Part shown: in pieces, positions 53,016-61,256 of the stretch
Numbering within the stretch: position 1 is the first letter of the stretch
Layout: every line of letters starts with the position of its first letter
Source of the DNA: JBBDWK01 sp040902885
GTDB taxonomy: Bacteria > Acidobacteriota > Terriglobia > Bryobacterales > Bryobacteraceae
Direction: 5' to 3'
NCBI GenBank assembly: GCA_040902885.1
Contig: JBBDWK010000042.1
Span: 85,189 to 149,188 of the forward strand
DNA length: 64,000 nt
Notes under the pieces: model-generated
Seen by the model: the letters and a program-made list of their open reading frames with translations, nothing else
Told to the model about the DNA's origin: nothing
Database searches by the model: none
Program-made: the position numbers and the translations under genes

Positions 53016-54154
53016 CAGGAACCTCCTACAGCGTTGCGAAGCAGCCCTATCCGCATCTTGTGGGCGGACGAGTCCACTGTGTGCGTGACTTCCTTTACGA
53101 AGTAGTCGCCGCTGTTGAGTTGCCCGCCGCCGGTCACCCGCACAATCTGATGCGGCGAGACAAAGGCGTTCAGCGCCTGAACGCTCGTTTCGGCAGTCGC
53201 CTGCACGGACCACGATGCATCGTTGAGGGCCGCCTGCGTGCGCACCTGCGCCTCCTGGGCGTTACCCGCCGTGACCAGCCTCCGCGTGCGGGCCTGCGCC
53301 GGCGCCGGCGCTTCCTCGCCCAGAGTTTCGGTAGTGGCCTCCGGCGCTTCGGTTTCGGTGACCTCGCCCGAGTCGGCATCGACGCGCTCGATGGGGCCGG
53401 ACTGGTTCGGCGTCTCCGCGTTTGACTGCAGCTCGAAGCTGGCCACGTTCGAGCAGCCGCTTCCCGAGTTGAGCGTCAACTCGGCCGCGCTGTCCGGCGC
53501 GAGCACCAGCGGCGGCGTGAAACCAAGCGGGTTGGCTGCCGGCTGCGGAGGCGACGGCTTGAAGTGCGCCGTCTCGGTAATCTCGAAACCCGTCAAGCCC
53601 TCCTCCGCTTCCCAGTCGATCCAGAAACGAGAGCCATTGCGTCCGGCCAGCTTGTCCAGGAACGCCAGATCGGTTTCCGACTGGTTCAGAGTTGTGGTGT
53701 CTTCCTCGTAGCTGATTTCCGTATCCGTGATGTCCGTCTCGAAGCCGTAACGCTCCAGGATCTGTTTCGCGATGTCGCTGGCCCGCCCCTGGTGCGCCTC
53801 GTTTCGCTCCTCCCTGTCCATTACCAGCCGCCGGTCCTGGCACATGATCTCGAGCGACGAACCCGCCCCGCCCTCGGCCAGGCTCACCTTGCGCTCGGTG
53901 ATGATGCCGTGCGCCATCACGTAACTTTCACCATTGAGATAAGCCGTTACCGTGGCTTCCGTGTCGGGATCTCCGGGATTCAGCCTTTCGTCGTCGAGCA
54001 GATTGAATTCTCCCTGGCAGATGTCGATCGCGAACTTGATGCGGAAGGTGGTGGGACCCTCGATGGTTTGCTGCACCTCGATCTCCGCCGCCTGTTCGCT
54101 GAGCTCGTTATCCGGCTGGCGGTTGATGGCGATCTGGTAACGGATGTCCCTCAT
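53015..54154 (-). CDS. gp27/late-control-D-like hub protein
   Basis: A 379-residue hub protein of the phage GPD/gp27 type: the first beta barrel (residues about 1-120, with DICQGEFNLLDDERLNPGDPDTEATV), the helical link with AKQILERYGFETDI (about 148-162), and the second part with TDLAFLDKLAGRNGSRFWIDWE and C-terminal SGDYFVKEVTHTVDSSAHKMRIGLLRNA. An acidic linker (about 270-310, Glu/Thr-rich) joins the halves. In PVC the hub and spike are fused into one VgrG-like protein; here they are two genes overlapping by one base. Confidence 0.88.
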   Translation of the reverse strand: MRDIRYQIAINRQPDNELSEQAAEIEVQQTIEGPTTFRIKFAIDICQGEFNLLDDERLNPGDPDTEATVTAYLNGESYVMAHGIITERKVSLAEGGAGSSLEIMCQDRRLVMDREERNEAHQGRASDIAKQILERYGFETDITDTEISYEEDTTTLNQSETDLAFLDKLAGRNGSRFWIDWEAEEGLTGFEITETAHFKPSPPQPAANPLGFTPPLVLAPDSAAELTLNSGSGCSNVASFELQSNAETPNQSGPIERVDADSGEVTETEAPEATTETLGEEAPAPAQARTRRLVTAGNAQEAQVRTQAALNDASWSVQATAETSVQALNAFVSPHQIVRVTGGGQLNSGDYFVKEVTHTVDSSAHKMRIGLLRNAVGGS

Positions 54155-54163
54155 GGCTTCCCC

Positions 54164-54451
54164 CTACCGGGTCATCGCCGGCACTTTTATGCGCTCCACC
54201 TCTTCCAGCGCGTCGGGCACGAGCGCTCCGTTCAGTTCAGAGATTCTCCAGTAGCCATACGGGTCGGCCAGCAGGGAGTTCGCCAGATGATCGAGCCGCT
54301 GCCCCTGCTTTCTGATGAACTCGCCGATGGATCTTTCCCGCGGAGGCTCGATCATGGGTAATGCCTTGACCTCCCGGCCCCGGCGGTCGATGACCGAGTA
54401 AGGCTCGAGCGCCGGCTTGACGTATCGGCTTTTGCGATCGAAAACGGCCAC
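54164..54451 (-). CDS. gpX/LysM-like small tail protein (Pvc6-like)
   Basis: A 95-residue protein. Residues 43-95 (RSIGEFIRKQGQRLDHLANSLLADPYGYWRISELNGALVPDAL) follow the LysM-like pattern of phage tail protein X, in which a short domain binds tail or baseplate components rather than peptidoglycan. In eCIS clusters this gene usually lies next to the Pvc7-like protein and before the hub, as here (9 bases from the hub start, 13 bases after the Pvc7-like gene). Confidence 0.78.
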   Translation of the reverse strand: MAVFDRKSRYVKPALEPYSVIDRRGREVKALPMIEPPRERSIGEFIRKQGQRLDHLANSLLADPYGYWRISELNGALVPDALEEVERIKVPAMTR

Positions 54452-54464
54452 GGCGATTTCCTCC

Positions 54465-55160
54465 TTAGAAAGGCAGCAGGCTCAGGGCCTGCACCGCGTT
54501 ACGCGCGTTGTACTGGAGCGCCAGCACGCTCTGCTGCAAACGGTAGAAGCGGTAAGCGGCCACCGCCAGCTCGATGGCCGGCCCGGACTCGCAGCGGAAC
54601 ACGTCCGGCGTCAGCACCTCCAGCGCGAGATTGATCTTCGCCATCAACGGCTGCAGCGAAGGCAGAAACGCCGACTCGTCGATGCTGTAATCGGTCACCC
54701 GCACCGGCAGAATCCTCCCCGGGCCCCACACCAGCAGCGTCACCGGAACCGTGGGGCGCTGCGGCGGCTGCGCCGCCCCGGCCAGCGCCGCGGCCGCGCT
54801 TAACAGGTCTCCCAGAAGTCCCTGCGAGGGAAGCAGCAGCTTTTCAATGGCCGCGATCCGGTCTGACACGCCGATCGCGGCCGCGATCGGATCGCTCTCC
54901 TCCAATTGGTCCGCGGCATCGAAATGAATCTCCAGCGTGATCGCTTCCTTCGGATCGAACGGCTGTGCCGTCGGCGCGATCTGTCCGCGGCCGGTCTGAT
55001 CGACTTCAAACGGATTCCATGGAGTCAGCTTCCTGGTCATCGTCTCCGGGTTGTATTGGAACGGGATCACATTCGGCACGATGCCGATCACATCCTCCGC
55101 CAGTTGCACGAGCGCGCCTCGCACCAGCCGCGGACTTCTTGTGAATCCGGTTTCCGGCAT
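54465..55160 (-). CDS. Pvc7-like tube-initiator/LysM-type protein
   Basis: A 231-residue protein. The core has VIPFQYNPETMTRKLTPWNPFEV (about 26-48), ITLEIHFDAADQLEE (about 74-88) and VTLLVWGPGRILPVRVTDYSIDESAFLPSLQPLMAKINLALEVL (about 140-185). These are hallmarks of the CIS tube protein/LysM-like family that sits at the tube-baseplate junction (T4 gp53/gp54-like role). The gene follows the 90-residue gene without a gap and precedes the gpX-like gene by 13 bases. Confidence 0.86.
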   Translation of the reverse strand: MPETGFTRSPRLVRGALVQLAEDVIGIVPNVIPFQYNPETMTRKLTPWNPFEVDQTGRGQIAPTAQPFDPKEAITLEIHFDAADQLEESDPIAAAIGVSDRIAAIEKLLLPSQGLLGDLLSAAAALAGAAQPPQRPTVPVTLLVWGPGRILPVRVTDYSIDESAFLPSLQPLMAKINLALEVLTPDVFRCESGPAIELAVAAYRFYRLQQSVLALQYNARNAVQALSLLPF

Positions 55161-55433
55161 TTAGCGCCTTCCTCGCACCAGAGGGTTTGCGATCTCATCC
55201 GCGATCGAATCCGCCATCGCTTCCCGCGACATGGATGGCCTGGCGGTGACGCGCGCCCGGACTGTCTCCCGGCCCGCGAGGGCGCCTAGGCCGTCCACGC
55301 GCAACGCCAATCTCGATGCCACCGCCATGGCGAGAGCTTTCGCGGAACGTGCATCGCCCGCCGCGACGCGCAGCTTCAGGCTGCCGATTCGCGCGCGCGT
55401 GACGGGCTCGCCGCCTTTCGCCGAAACGCTCAT
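55161..55433 (-). CDS. Small eCIS-operon protein of unknown role
   Basis: A 90-residue basic, Ala/Arg-rich protein: MSVSAKGGEPVTRARIGSL at the start, then a predicted helix (SAKALAMAVASRLA, about 30-43), a short strand pair (VRARVTARP) and another helix. It overlaps the ATPase gene by 4 bases (ATGA) and directly abuts the Pvc7-like gene, so translation is expected. The pattern REAMADSIADEIANPL at the C-terminus may be a binding segment. Not recognised as a family. Confidence 0.6.
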   Translation of the reverse strand: MSVSAKGGEPVTRARIGSLKLRVAAGDARSAKALAMAVASRLALRVDGLGALAGRETVRARVTARPSMSREAMADSIADEIANPLVRGRR

Positions 55434-57514
55434 CTTCTTCCTCCTTTGCCCTGCGGCTCGAGCGACACGGTCGAACCCTGATTCGACAATTCGCGCTCCA
55501 GCCCGCGCCGGATATCCTCTATGCCCACCGGTCTCGCGGCCCGGCGCGCCAGAAACATCGCCGCCAGGGTGGCGTTCTTGATTTGAGCTCCCGTGGCTTC
55601 CACCTTTTCGGCTGCCTGCTCCAGTTCCTTGGCCAGCGCCTGTTCGCGATCCTCTCCGGCGAGTTCCCGAACCACCTGCCGCCAGATGGCCAGGCGCTGC
55701 GCCACATCCGGCCGCGGGAAAAACATCAGGTAGCGAACACGGCGAACGAACGCCTCATCCATGTTTTGCCGCTTGTTTGTCGCCAGCAGGGCCACACCGG
55801 GATAATCTTCAATCAGCTGCAGCAGGTAGTTGGTGTCCGCATTGGCGTAGCGGTCATGAGAGTCGCGAACCTCGGTTCGCTTGCTGAATAAGGCGTCGGC
55901 CTCGTCGAACAGCAGTACGGCGTTCATGTCCGCCGCGCGAGCGAAGAGCCGCTTCAGATTCTTCGCCGTCTCGCCAATGTACTTGTTGACAGTGGAAGCC
56001 AGATCGATGCGGTACAGGTCAAGTTCCAGTTCCGCCGCGATGACCTGGGCCGCCATTGTCTTACCCGTCCCCGGAGGCCCGGACATCAGTCCGATGAGAC
56101 CGGTGCCTCGCGGGAAGAGCCGCCGCACGCGCTCGTTCTCCCAAAAACGGATGCGGTCGCGGGCCTCGAAGAGAAACTCATCCAACAGCCGCGCCAGCCG
56201 TTCCGGCAGTTGGAGGTCTTCGCGCCGGAAAGGGCAATCCAGCAGGTGGCCGAGATCGTCCAGGCGCCCGCGCGAGAACTCGCGGGCGAGCCGCCGCACA
56301 TCCTCGAAGCTCTGGGGCGACTGCGCCGCCACGTGCGCGATCTCGCCGGCCTGCAGCAGATACCGTTCCGAGAGCCGGCGTTGCGTCTCTTCCGCCCAGG
56401 CGCTCGAGACAGGAAGGAGCTCCTCCCACAAGGTGCGCCGTTCGTGCGAGAGCAGGCGCGGCATCTCCACCCGCTCCTCGCGCCAGCCCAGCTCGGAGGG
56501 CGCCTCGCCGGGCGGCTCCAGCACCGCGAACTCGAGTGGCAGCTTCGTTTCGCTGGTTGCGGACGCGCGCAACACGTGTCCGCCAGACCAAGCCACTGCG
56601 CATCCGTGGAGCAAAGCGTGACGCCGGATTCGCACCTGCACACGCGGCCAGCTCTGTTCGCCGATGCGCGACGTGTCCACCGCCACCAGCGCACAGCCCA
56701 AGTTGCGAGCCACGCATGCCGCGAGGGTCCGCCTGCCGCTCAGCCGCTGTCCCACCAGCCAGATCCGGTTTGGCAAGCCCTGTTCCAACGCTCGTGAGAT
56801 GCGGCGGCTCACCTCATCGACTGGCCACCGCGGCAGACCGGGCCGAGGTTCCACGTAGGTGGCGCAATCGAGCAGTTCCCGATCGATCTCCGTGCTTCCC
56901 TGCAGAAACTGAAGGATATAAGGATCCACGCGCAACGGCGGAGAGTCGCCCGGGTCGGCCGCATCCGCCTCCAGCACCTGCCACCGCGCCAGCGCTCCCG
57001 CCGGGCTCCACATGGATGCTCGCCCATAGCCGCACAGGCGCCGCGCCAGGGCCTCCGTCGGGTGGCTCTTCCGTGCCGTGTCGCCCTCGATATATCCATA
57101 GATCTGCGCGATGTTCGGATCGAGATGCGCCGCCAGGCAGACTTGCAAAAGATCGGCTTCCGAGGGGGTCCCGCCCAGCGCCTCAATCAGGTGGCGAAAC
57201 GCGTTATTCGGGGAGTTCGCGATCGCGTCGCCGTAACTAGCGGCCCGCGCGGCCAGCTCTCGCGAGCGCGAGTCCCGCTGGTGGAAGCGAGCCTCTTTTT
57301 CCGGCGAGTCCAGATCCAGCAACCCCACCCGCAGGTGAGAGGGCAAGTCCGCGTGGGCGGCCACGCCCGGCTCCGCCTTCGAGAGGGTCTCCAGCCAGAG
57401 CAGCCGGCGCGCCGCCAGCGCGCGCATCCGGCTGAGCACCGCGTCGAGCACACCAATCTCGACCGGAGCCTCGTTCACCCCGATTGCCGCCGCGCCCTTT
57501 GTATCGGCCGCCAT
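55430..57514 (-). CDS. AAA+ ATPase of the eCIS (Pvc15-like)
   Basis: A 694-residue ATPase. I start it at ATG 57514, where it overlaps the DUF4255 stop (TGATG); a second ATG lies five codons upstream. The N-terminal 400 residues are a family-specific helical/beta region with a second degenerate nucleotide-binding-like part (WLVGQRLSGRRTLAA, about 258-272). The AAA domain (about 450-620) has Walker A GPPGTGKTMAAQ (Lys485), Walker B VLLFDEADALF (about 530-540), sensor LLATNKRQNMDEAFVRRVRYLMFF. Conserved in all eCIS, it is needed for assembly or cargo loading, with uncertain mechanism. Confidence 0.92.
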   Translation of the reverse strand: MAADTKGAAAIGVNEAPVEIGVLDAVLSRMRALAARRLLWLETLSKAEPGVAAHADLPSHLRVGLLDLDSPEKEARFHQRDSRSRELAARAASYGDAIANSPNNAFRHLIEALGGTPSEADLLQVCLAAHLDPNIAQIYGYIEGDTARKSHPTEALARRLCGYGRASMWSPAGALARWQVLEADAADPGDSPPLRVDPYILQFLQGSTEIDRELLDCATYVEPRPGLPRWPVDEVSRRISRALEQGLPNRIWLVGQRLSGRRTLAACVARNLGCALVAVDTSRIGEQSWPRVQVRIRRHALLHGCAVAWSGGHVLRASATSETKLPLEFAVLEPPGEAPSELGWREERVEMPRLLSHERRTLWEELLPVSSAWAEETQRRLSERYLLQAGEIAHVAAQSPQSFEDVRRLAREFSRGRLDDLGHLLDCPFRREDLQLPERLARLLDEFLFEARDRIRFWENERVRRLFPRGTGLIGLMSGPPGTGKTMAAQVIAAELELDLYRIDLASTVNKYIGETAKNLKRLFARAADMNAVLLFDEADALFSKRTEVRDSHDRYANADTNYLLQLIEDYPGVALLATNKRQNMDEAFVRRVRYLMFFPRPDVAQRLAIWRQVVRELAGEDREQALAKELEQAAEKVEATGAQIKNATLAAMFLARRAARPVGIEDIRRGLERELSNQGSTVSLEPQGKGGRR

Positions 57515-58932
57515 CAGAACACCGCCCATGCCGGCGTCGAGCCGGCTCCGTTGATCAGCAGATTTACGGGCAGCGGACTCGGCCTCGAAGTCGTGTCCAC
57601 CGCAAAATCAATTTGATCGGTATTGGGCGCGAAGTCGTAGTTTCCCGCCGTCGTCGTATCCGCGTCCCTCGTCAGGACTCCGCCGCCGGCCGAGAGCTGT
57701 ATGTCGAGTTCATCGCGCAGATAGGGGCCGAACAAAGTCAGGCGGAACTGGCGCGCCGCGGGAGGGCCGCCCAGCCCGGCCACGGAAACCACCTGAGGCG
57801 TCACCGCGAAAACCACCTCGTTGCTCGACTGCTCGAAAAGCCTCCCCGTGGTGTCCCCCGCAAGCTGCCGCGCCGTGATCACGCGCAGCGAAAAAAGGCC
57901 CGGGTACAGCGTCAGCGCCGTTCCCTGGTCGTCCTGCACATCCTGCCGGATGCTCACCGCGATCTCCGGATCGCGAACATCGAAACTCCAGTCTGGATTG
58001 TTCCCGTCGTCCACGTCGATGCGAAAGCTTCGTTCCACCGGCGCGGCCGCACCCAAGCCGGCCGGACCGCGCAGCGCCAGGAACGTCCGCTCGTCGCGAA
58101 GATCCGATCCGTCGATACGAAACCGGTTGTTCTCGGGCGCAACATCCGGCGGAATCGCCCCCGCCGGGAACAGTGATACGCGCGCCGGGTTGGACAACAG
58201 GAACTGAAACGGCGAAGCCGGATCGGATGGAGCAAAACCGGGAGGCGGAATGAACCCGACCAGGTTCTGGACCGACTGAAGAAACGGCTGACCGGAGACC
58301 GAGACATATCCGCCGAGCGAGAAAACAATGCCGGGGGTCGAGGTTACCGGAGGCGTGCTGAGCAAAATCACCCGCGCTTCGTAGTACAGCGCCAGGCGCG
58401 CCGCCCGCTCCTGCTCGTTGCTCCAGAAATTCACCGTTTCGTCGATACCGACCGGGCGCAGAATCAGCTCGATCCTGTTGTCCGCGCCCGAGAGGTTGGC
58501 CGTCTGGAATATCGGATTGTTGGGGGGATTTGGCGGTACTGCAGGGATGACGGTCTCATCGGTGACGACCGGAAAATCGTGCAGGGCGCGCACCACATAG
58601 CCCAGCAGACGCTGCTCGATCAACGTGCGATCCCCGCCGCCCGTCGCGCTGGTGTTGCGGGCAGTGATCACGTAGTTGAGGATCAATCCCGCCTCCGTAT
58701 ATTGAATTGGCGATGCGGCAACGACTGGCCGCCGCGGCGGCAGGTTCTTGCGGTGCGGGTCCTCGACAATATGGAACAGGTACAGGCTGATGACGTTCGG
58801 AGCCGCGTTGGTCTCGTCCTCCGGCGGCGCGGCCGACACGTCGAAATCATCGGGGAAATTGTCCCGCGCGATGGCCTGACGAATCAGAGTCGCCACAGCC
58901 GTCGTCACCCTCGAGATGTCGGTCAGGGGCAC
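57514..58932 (-). CDS. DUF4255 tube-terminator/cap protein (Pvc16-like)
   Basis: A 472-residue protein. Residues 1-200 are the DUF4255 domain: MPLTDISRVTTAVATLIRQAI, NVISLYLFHIVEDPHRKNLPPR, LILNYVITARNT and LLGYVVRALHDFPVV. Residues about 330-470 look like one or two Ig/IPT-like beta domains (FAVTPQVVSVAGLGGPPAARQFRLTLFGPYL), which extend the protein beyond the roughly 290 residues of Pvc16. In PVC the homologue caps the far end of the tube and sheath. Starts 3 bases after the Pro/Ala-rich gene. Confidence 0.86.
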   Translation of the reverse strand: MPLTDISRVTTAVATLIRQAIARDNFPDDFDVSAAPPEDETNAAPNVISLYLFHIVEDPHRKNLPPRRPVVAASPIQYTEAGLILNYVITARNTSATGGGDRTLIEQRLLGYVVRALHDFPVVTDETVIPAVPPNPPNNPIFQTANLSGADNRIELILRPVGIDETVNFWSNEQERAARLALYYEARVILLSTPPVTSTPGIVFSLGGYVSVSGQPFLQSVQNLVGFIPPPGFAPSDPASPFQFLLSNPARVSLFPAGAIPPDVAPENNRFRIDGSDLRDERTFLALRGPAGLGAAAPVERSFRIDVDDGNNPDWSFDVRDPEIAVSIRQDVQDDQGTALTLYPGLFSLRVITARQLAGDTTGRLFEQSSNEVVFAVTPQVVSVAGLGGPPAARQFRLTLFGPYLRDELDIQLSAGGGVLTRDADTTTAGNYDFAPNTDQIDFAVDTTSRPSPLPVNLLINGAGSTPAWAVF

Positions 58933-58935
58933 GGG

Positions 58936-59889
58936 CTAACGTTGCCTCCATCCGAACCCACGCCGGGACGCGCTGCGAAAGCCGGCCGCCTTCGGACTGG
59001 GCCGGGGCGCGGCCGCGCCTTGAGCGGACTTCACCGGCGACACGACCTCGACTTCGATCTTCCCGATCTCGAGATGGGTGATCGGCCGCATGTCGCGTAG
59101 TGCAGGCCGGAGTGGCCGCGCGTTGATCGTTTCTCCCAGCCGGGCTTGGGGCCTTTGCGAAGAGGAATCTTTCCCGCGCTCGCCGCGCGCCTCCTCGCGG
59201 GCGTTGCCCGACCGGCCCTCCACCCACCGCATCGCCCGGCTCAACGCATCCATGGCAGCGTCCGCCGCGCGCTCGCGCTGTGGCGCCGGTTCCCGCGCCG
59301 CCGCATACGCGGGCTCCATTCGCAAGCTGCCGGGAGCTGGGCGGCTGCCCGCAGCGGCGGCCGGGTCGGGCAGCGAGTTCACTCGACGGGACGGTGGTCC
59401 GGCCGCGCGTCGATCCTGCGAAGGTATTGGCTTCTCTGGAACGGCAGCTCCGGAATCGCTGGCTGCGGTCTCTGTCCACGGCCTCGCGAGGCGCGCGGCC
59501 GAAGGTGGCGATGCCTGTCTCGGAGGTTCGCCGGCAGGTTTTGCTCGCGCTGGAGCGCTCTCGCTTTCGGAGGCGGTTCGGACGGCTGGCATGGCGGGCT
59601 CCGAGGGCGCAATTCGATGCTCGCCCATGGGCGACGGTGACCGCTCACTCGCGAGGCTCCCGGATCGATCGGAGGCGCTTGGCGCTACCGGGTCGTTCTC
59701 GACTGCCGCGTCGGTTCCCTCGCGCCCCACAGGCAGATCGAAGTTTGCGGCAAACGAGTCGATGTTGAGTCGCTGGTCCGCTTCGGCGAGCGGCGAACGA
59801 CTCGGCATGGCCGGCCGCAGCCTTGCTGCTCCGGCCGGCGGTGCGCCCGTCGCCGCCAGCCGCCGGGCGGCTCTCATCAAATACTTCAT
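58936..59889 (-). CDS. Pro/Ala-rich eCIS protein with conserved C-terminal motif
   Basis: A 317-residue protein, start at ATG 59889 by ATGA overlap with the previous gene (another ATG lies two codons upstream; the frame is open to 60201). About 240 residues are rich in Ala, Pro, Arg and Ser and probably disordered. Near the C-terminus, ITHLEIGKIEVEVVSPV (about residues 268-284) is a strand-like motif similar to short sequences in eCIS proteins between the baseplate protein and DUF4255. The role is unknown; the order suggests a structural linker or chaperone-like part. Confidence 0.65.
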   Translation of the reverse strand: MKYLMRAARRLAATGAPPAGAARLRPAMPSRSPLAEADQRLNIDSFAANFDLPVGREGTDAAVENDPVAPSASDRSGSLASERSPSPMGEHRIAPSEPAMPAVRTASESESAPARAKPAGEPPRQASPPSAARLARPWTETAASDSGAAVPEKPIPSQDRRAAGPPSRRVNSLPDPAAAAGSRPAPGSLRMEPAYAAAREPAPQRERAADAAMDALSRAMRWVEGRSGNAREEARGERGKDSSSQRPQARLGETINARPLRPALRDMRPITHLEIGKIEVEVVSPVKSAQGAAAPRPSPKAAGFRSASRRGFGWRQR

Positions 59890-60689
59890 GCCCATCTTCC
59901 GTCCGAGGCTTCGGCCAACACCAACCCCGCATGCTGCCGGCGCTCGCGGCGGGGCATCTCGAGAATCTCCCTCCGCGACCAGCGGTAGGCCCGCGCCAGC
60001 TCGTGCACTTCGCGCGTCAACAGCGCGCTTTCGCGCCACAGTGCGGCGAATAGGAACTCGTCCATGCGAAATGGCACTGCCTGCTCGGCGCCGCAATCCG
60101 GGCATACACCGTCGAGGTCCGAGTCGAGGGTCGGCCCGGCGAGCGTCATGATGCGGTCCAGAGTCTCGTCCGTGTAACGGGGATCCTCCTCCAACACACA
60201 ACGGGCACGCAGCGCCTCCGCCGCGCCTTCCTGATCGAGGCCGGCCACCTCAGCCAGGTCCTCGCCCGTCGGCAGCCGGAATCTCAGGCCGCCTAAATGG
60301 TACGCTCCCTGCTCGTCCGGTCCTCCGAGTTCTTCGAGCAGTTTCTCGTCCACGGCGGTTGCTTCCGTCACGGCGTCCCACAAATCGGCGATGGCAAAGC
60401 TGAGGGCGTAAGAGGTGCCGCAAGCCGGGCAGGAGACATGGCACTCCACCTGGTCGCCATAAAGGCCGCGATAAATTGCCGCCAGCACCCGGTCGGTCTC
60501 CGCCAACGTGAGCTTCGCGGCCTCTCCCGCCCGCGCGGCCGCGCCCGGCCAATCCACAAGCAGGGCATCGATCAGTTCCGTTGCCGACCCGTTCGACAAC
60601 TCCTCGTACCCGGAAAGCTCTCGCAAATACACCTTCCGCGACGGCTCGCGATCCAGTCTCATGTGCGTGTGCAAATCCACGTGGATCAT
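59886..60689 (-). CDS. T4-type baseplate protein with zinc ribbon
   Basis: A 267-residue protein matching the T4 base plate protein family (gp26/gp51-like in other tails): REL-SGYEEL start, helical middle, and REVHELARAYRWSRREILEMPRRERRQH near the end. It has two cysteine pairs (Cys87-Cys90, CPAC; Cys196-Cys199, CPDC), with Cys83 as an extra, likely binding one zinc ion. It would act as baseplate assembly factor. It follows the tube gene by 32 bases. The first nine residues (MIHVDLHTH) may be over-called; an internal ATG at codon 10 is the alternative. Confidence 0.8.
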   Translation of the reverse strand: MIHVDLHTHMRLDREPSRKVYLRELSGYEELSNGSATELIDALLVDWPGAAARAGEAAKLTLAETDRVLAAIYRGLYGDQVECHVSCPACGTSYALSFAIADLWDAVTEATAVDEKLLEELGGPDEQGAYHLGGLRFRLPTGEDLAEVAGLDQEGAAEALRARCVLEEDPRYTDETLDRIMTLAGPTLDSDLDGVCPDCGAEQAVPFRMDEFLFAALWRESALLTREVHELARAYRWSRREILEMPRRERRQHAGLVLAEASDGRWA

Positions 60690-60721
60690 GATTCAGATCC
60701 AGCTTGTGGGGGCGGCCGGCC

Positions 60722-61225
60722 CTAAGTCTCTACTGGTTCCACCACGTCCAGGTCGCGCTCAAAGCCTTCGTACTGCAAGACGATCTTCTCGACCGCCACC
60801 GCGTTGGCATTGGCATCAAGCTCCGGCAGGGCCTCGTACTCGGAGACCCAGCACCGGAAGAGGCGGTAAGCCTTGACCGTGACGCCCTGTAAGTTGTTAA
60901 ACCCGATCAGCAGGTCGCGCTTATATCCGGCCAGCGACACCGCGCCCTCGCCCGCGGTGCTGTAGACCAGATTGGCCCACTCCTCGAAGTCCGTGTCGTG
61001 CGTCACGCCGCGTTCGAGCGTGAGCGGCTCATATTTCGTCATGCCGGGCGCGTGGCGAGGCGTGCTCAAATCCGCTCCGTCCCGATGGCTCACCACCTCC
61101 GTTGTCCGCTTGAGCGCGCTCATCTTGCTTAAGCCGGCCACGGGTTCCTGGCGTCCTGAGAAGAACAGCACGAATCTGAAATTCTTGTAGGGATCAATGC
61201 GTGCGTTTTTGGTGAATTTGGCCAT
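60722..61225 (-). CDS. Tube protein (gp19-like, Pvc1/Pvc5-like)
   Basis: A 167-residue inner-tube subunit of the T4 gp19 type. It has the typical start ARIDPYKNFRFVLFF, the mid region MSALKRTTEVVSHRDGAD...KYEPLTLERGVTHDTDFEEWANLVYS (residues about 35-90) and the end VKAYRLFRCWVSEYEALPELDANANAVAVEKIVLQYEGFERD. Subunits form hexameric rings that stack inside the sheath. Only one tube gene is visible, whereas PVC has two (Pvc1, Pvc5). It lies 31 bases after the sheath gene. Confidence 0.94.
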   Translation of the reverse strand: MAKFTKNARIDPYKNFRFVLFFSGRQEPVAGLSKMSALKRTTEVVSHRDGADLSTPRHAPGMTKYEPLTLERGVTHDTDFEEWANLVYSTAGEGAVSLAGYKRDLLIGFNNLQGVTVKAYRLFRCWVSEYEALPELDANANAVAVEKIVLQYEGFERDLDVVEPVET

Positions 61226-61256
61226 GCTGGTTGCCTCTCGAGTGGTTTGGCAGGTC

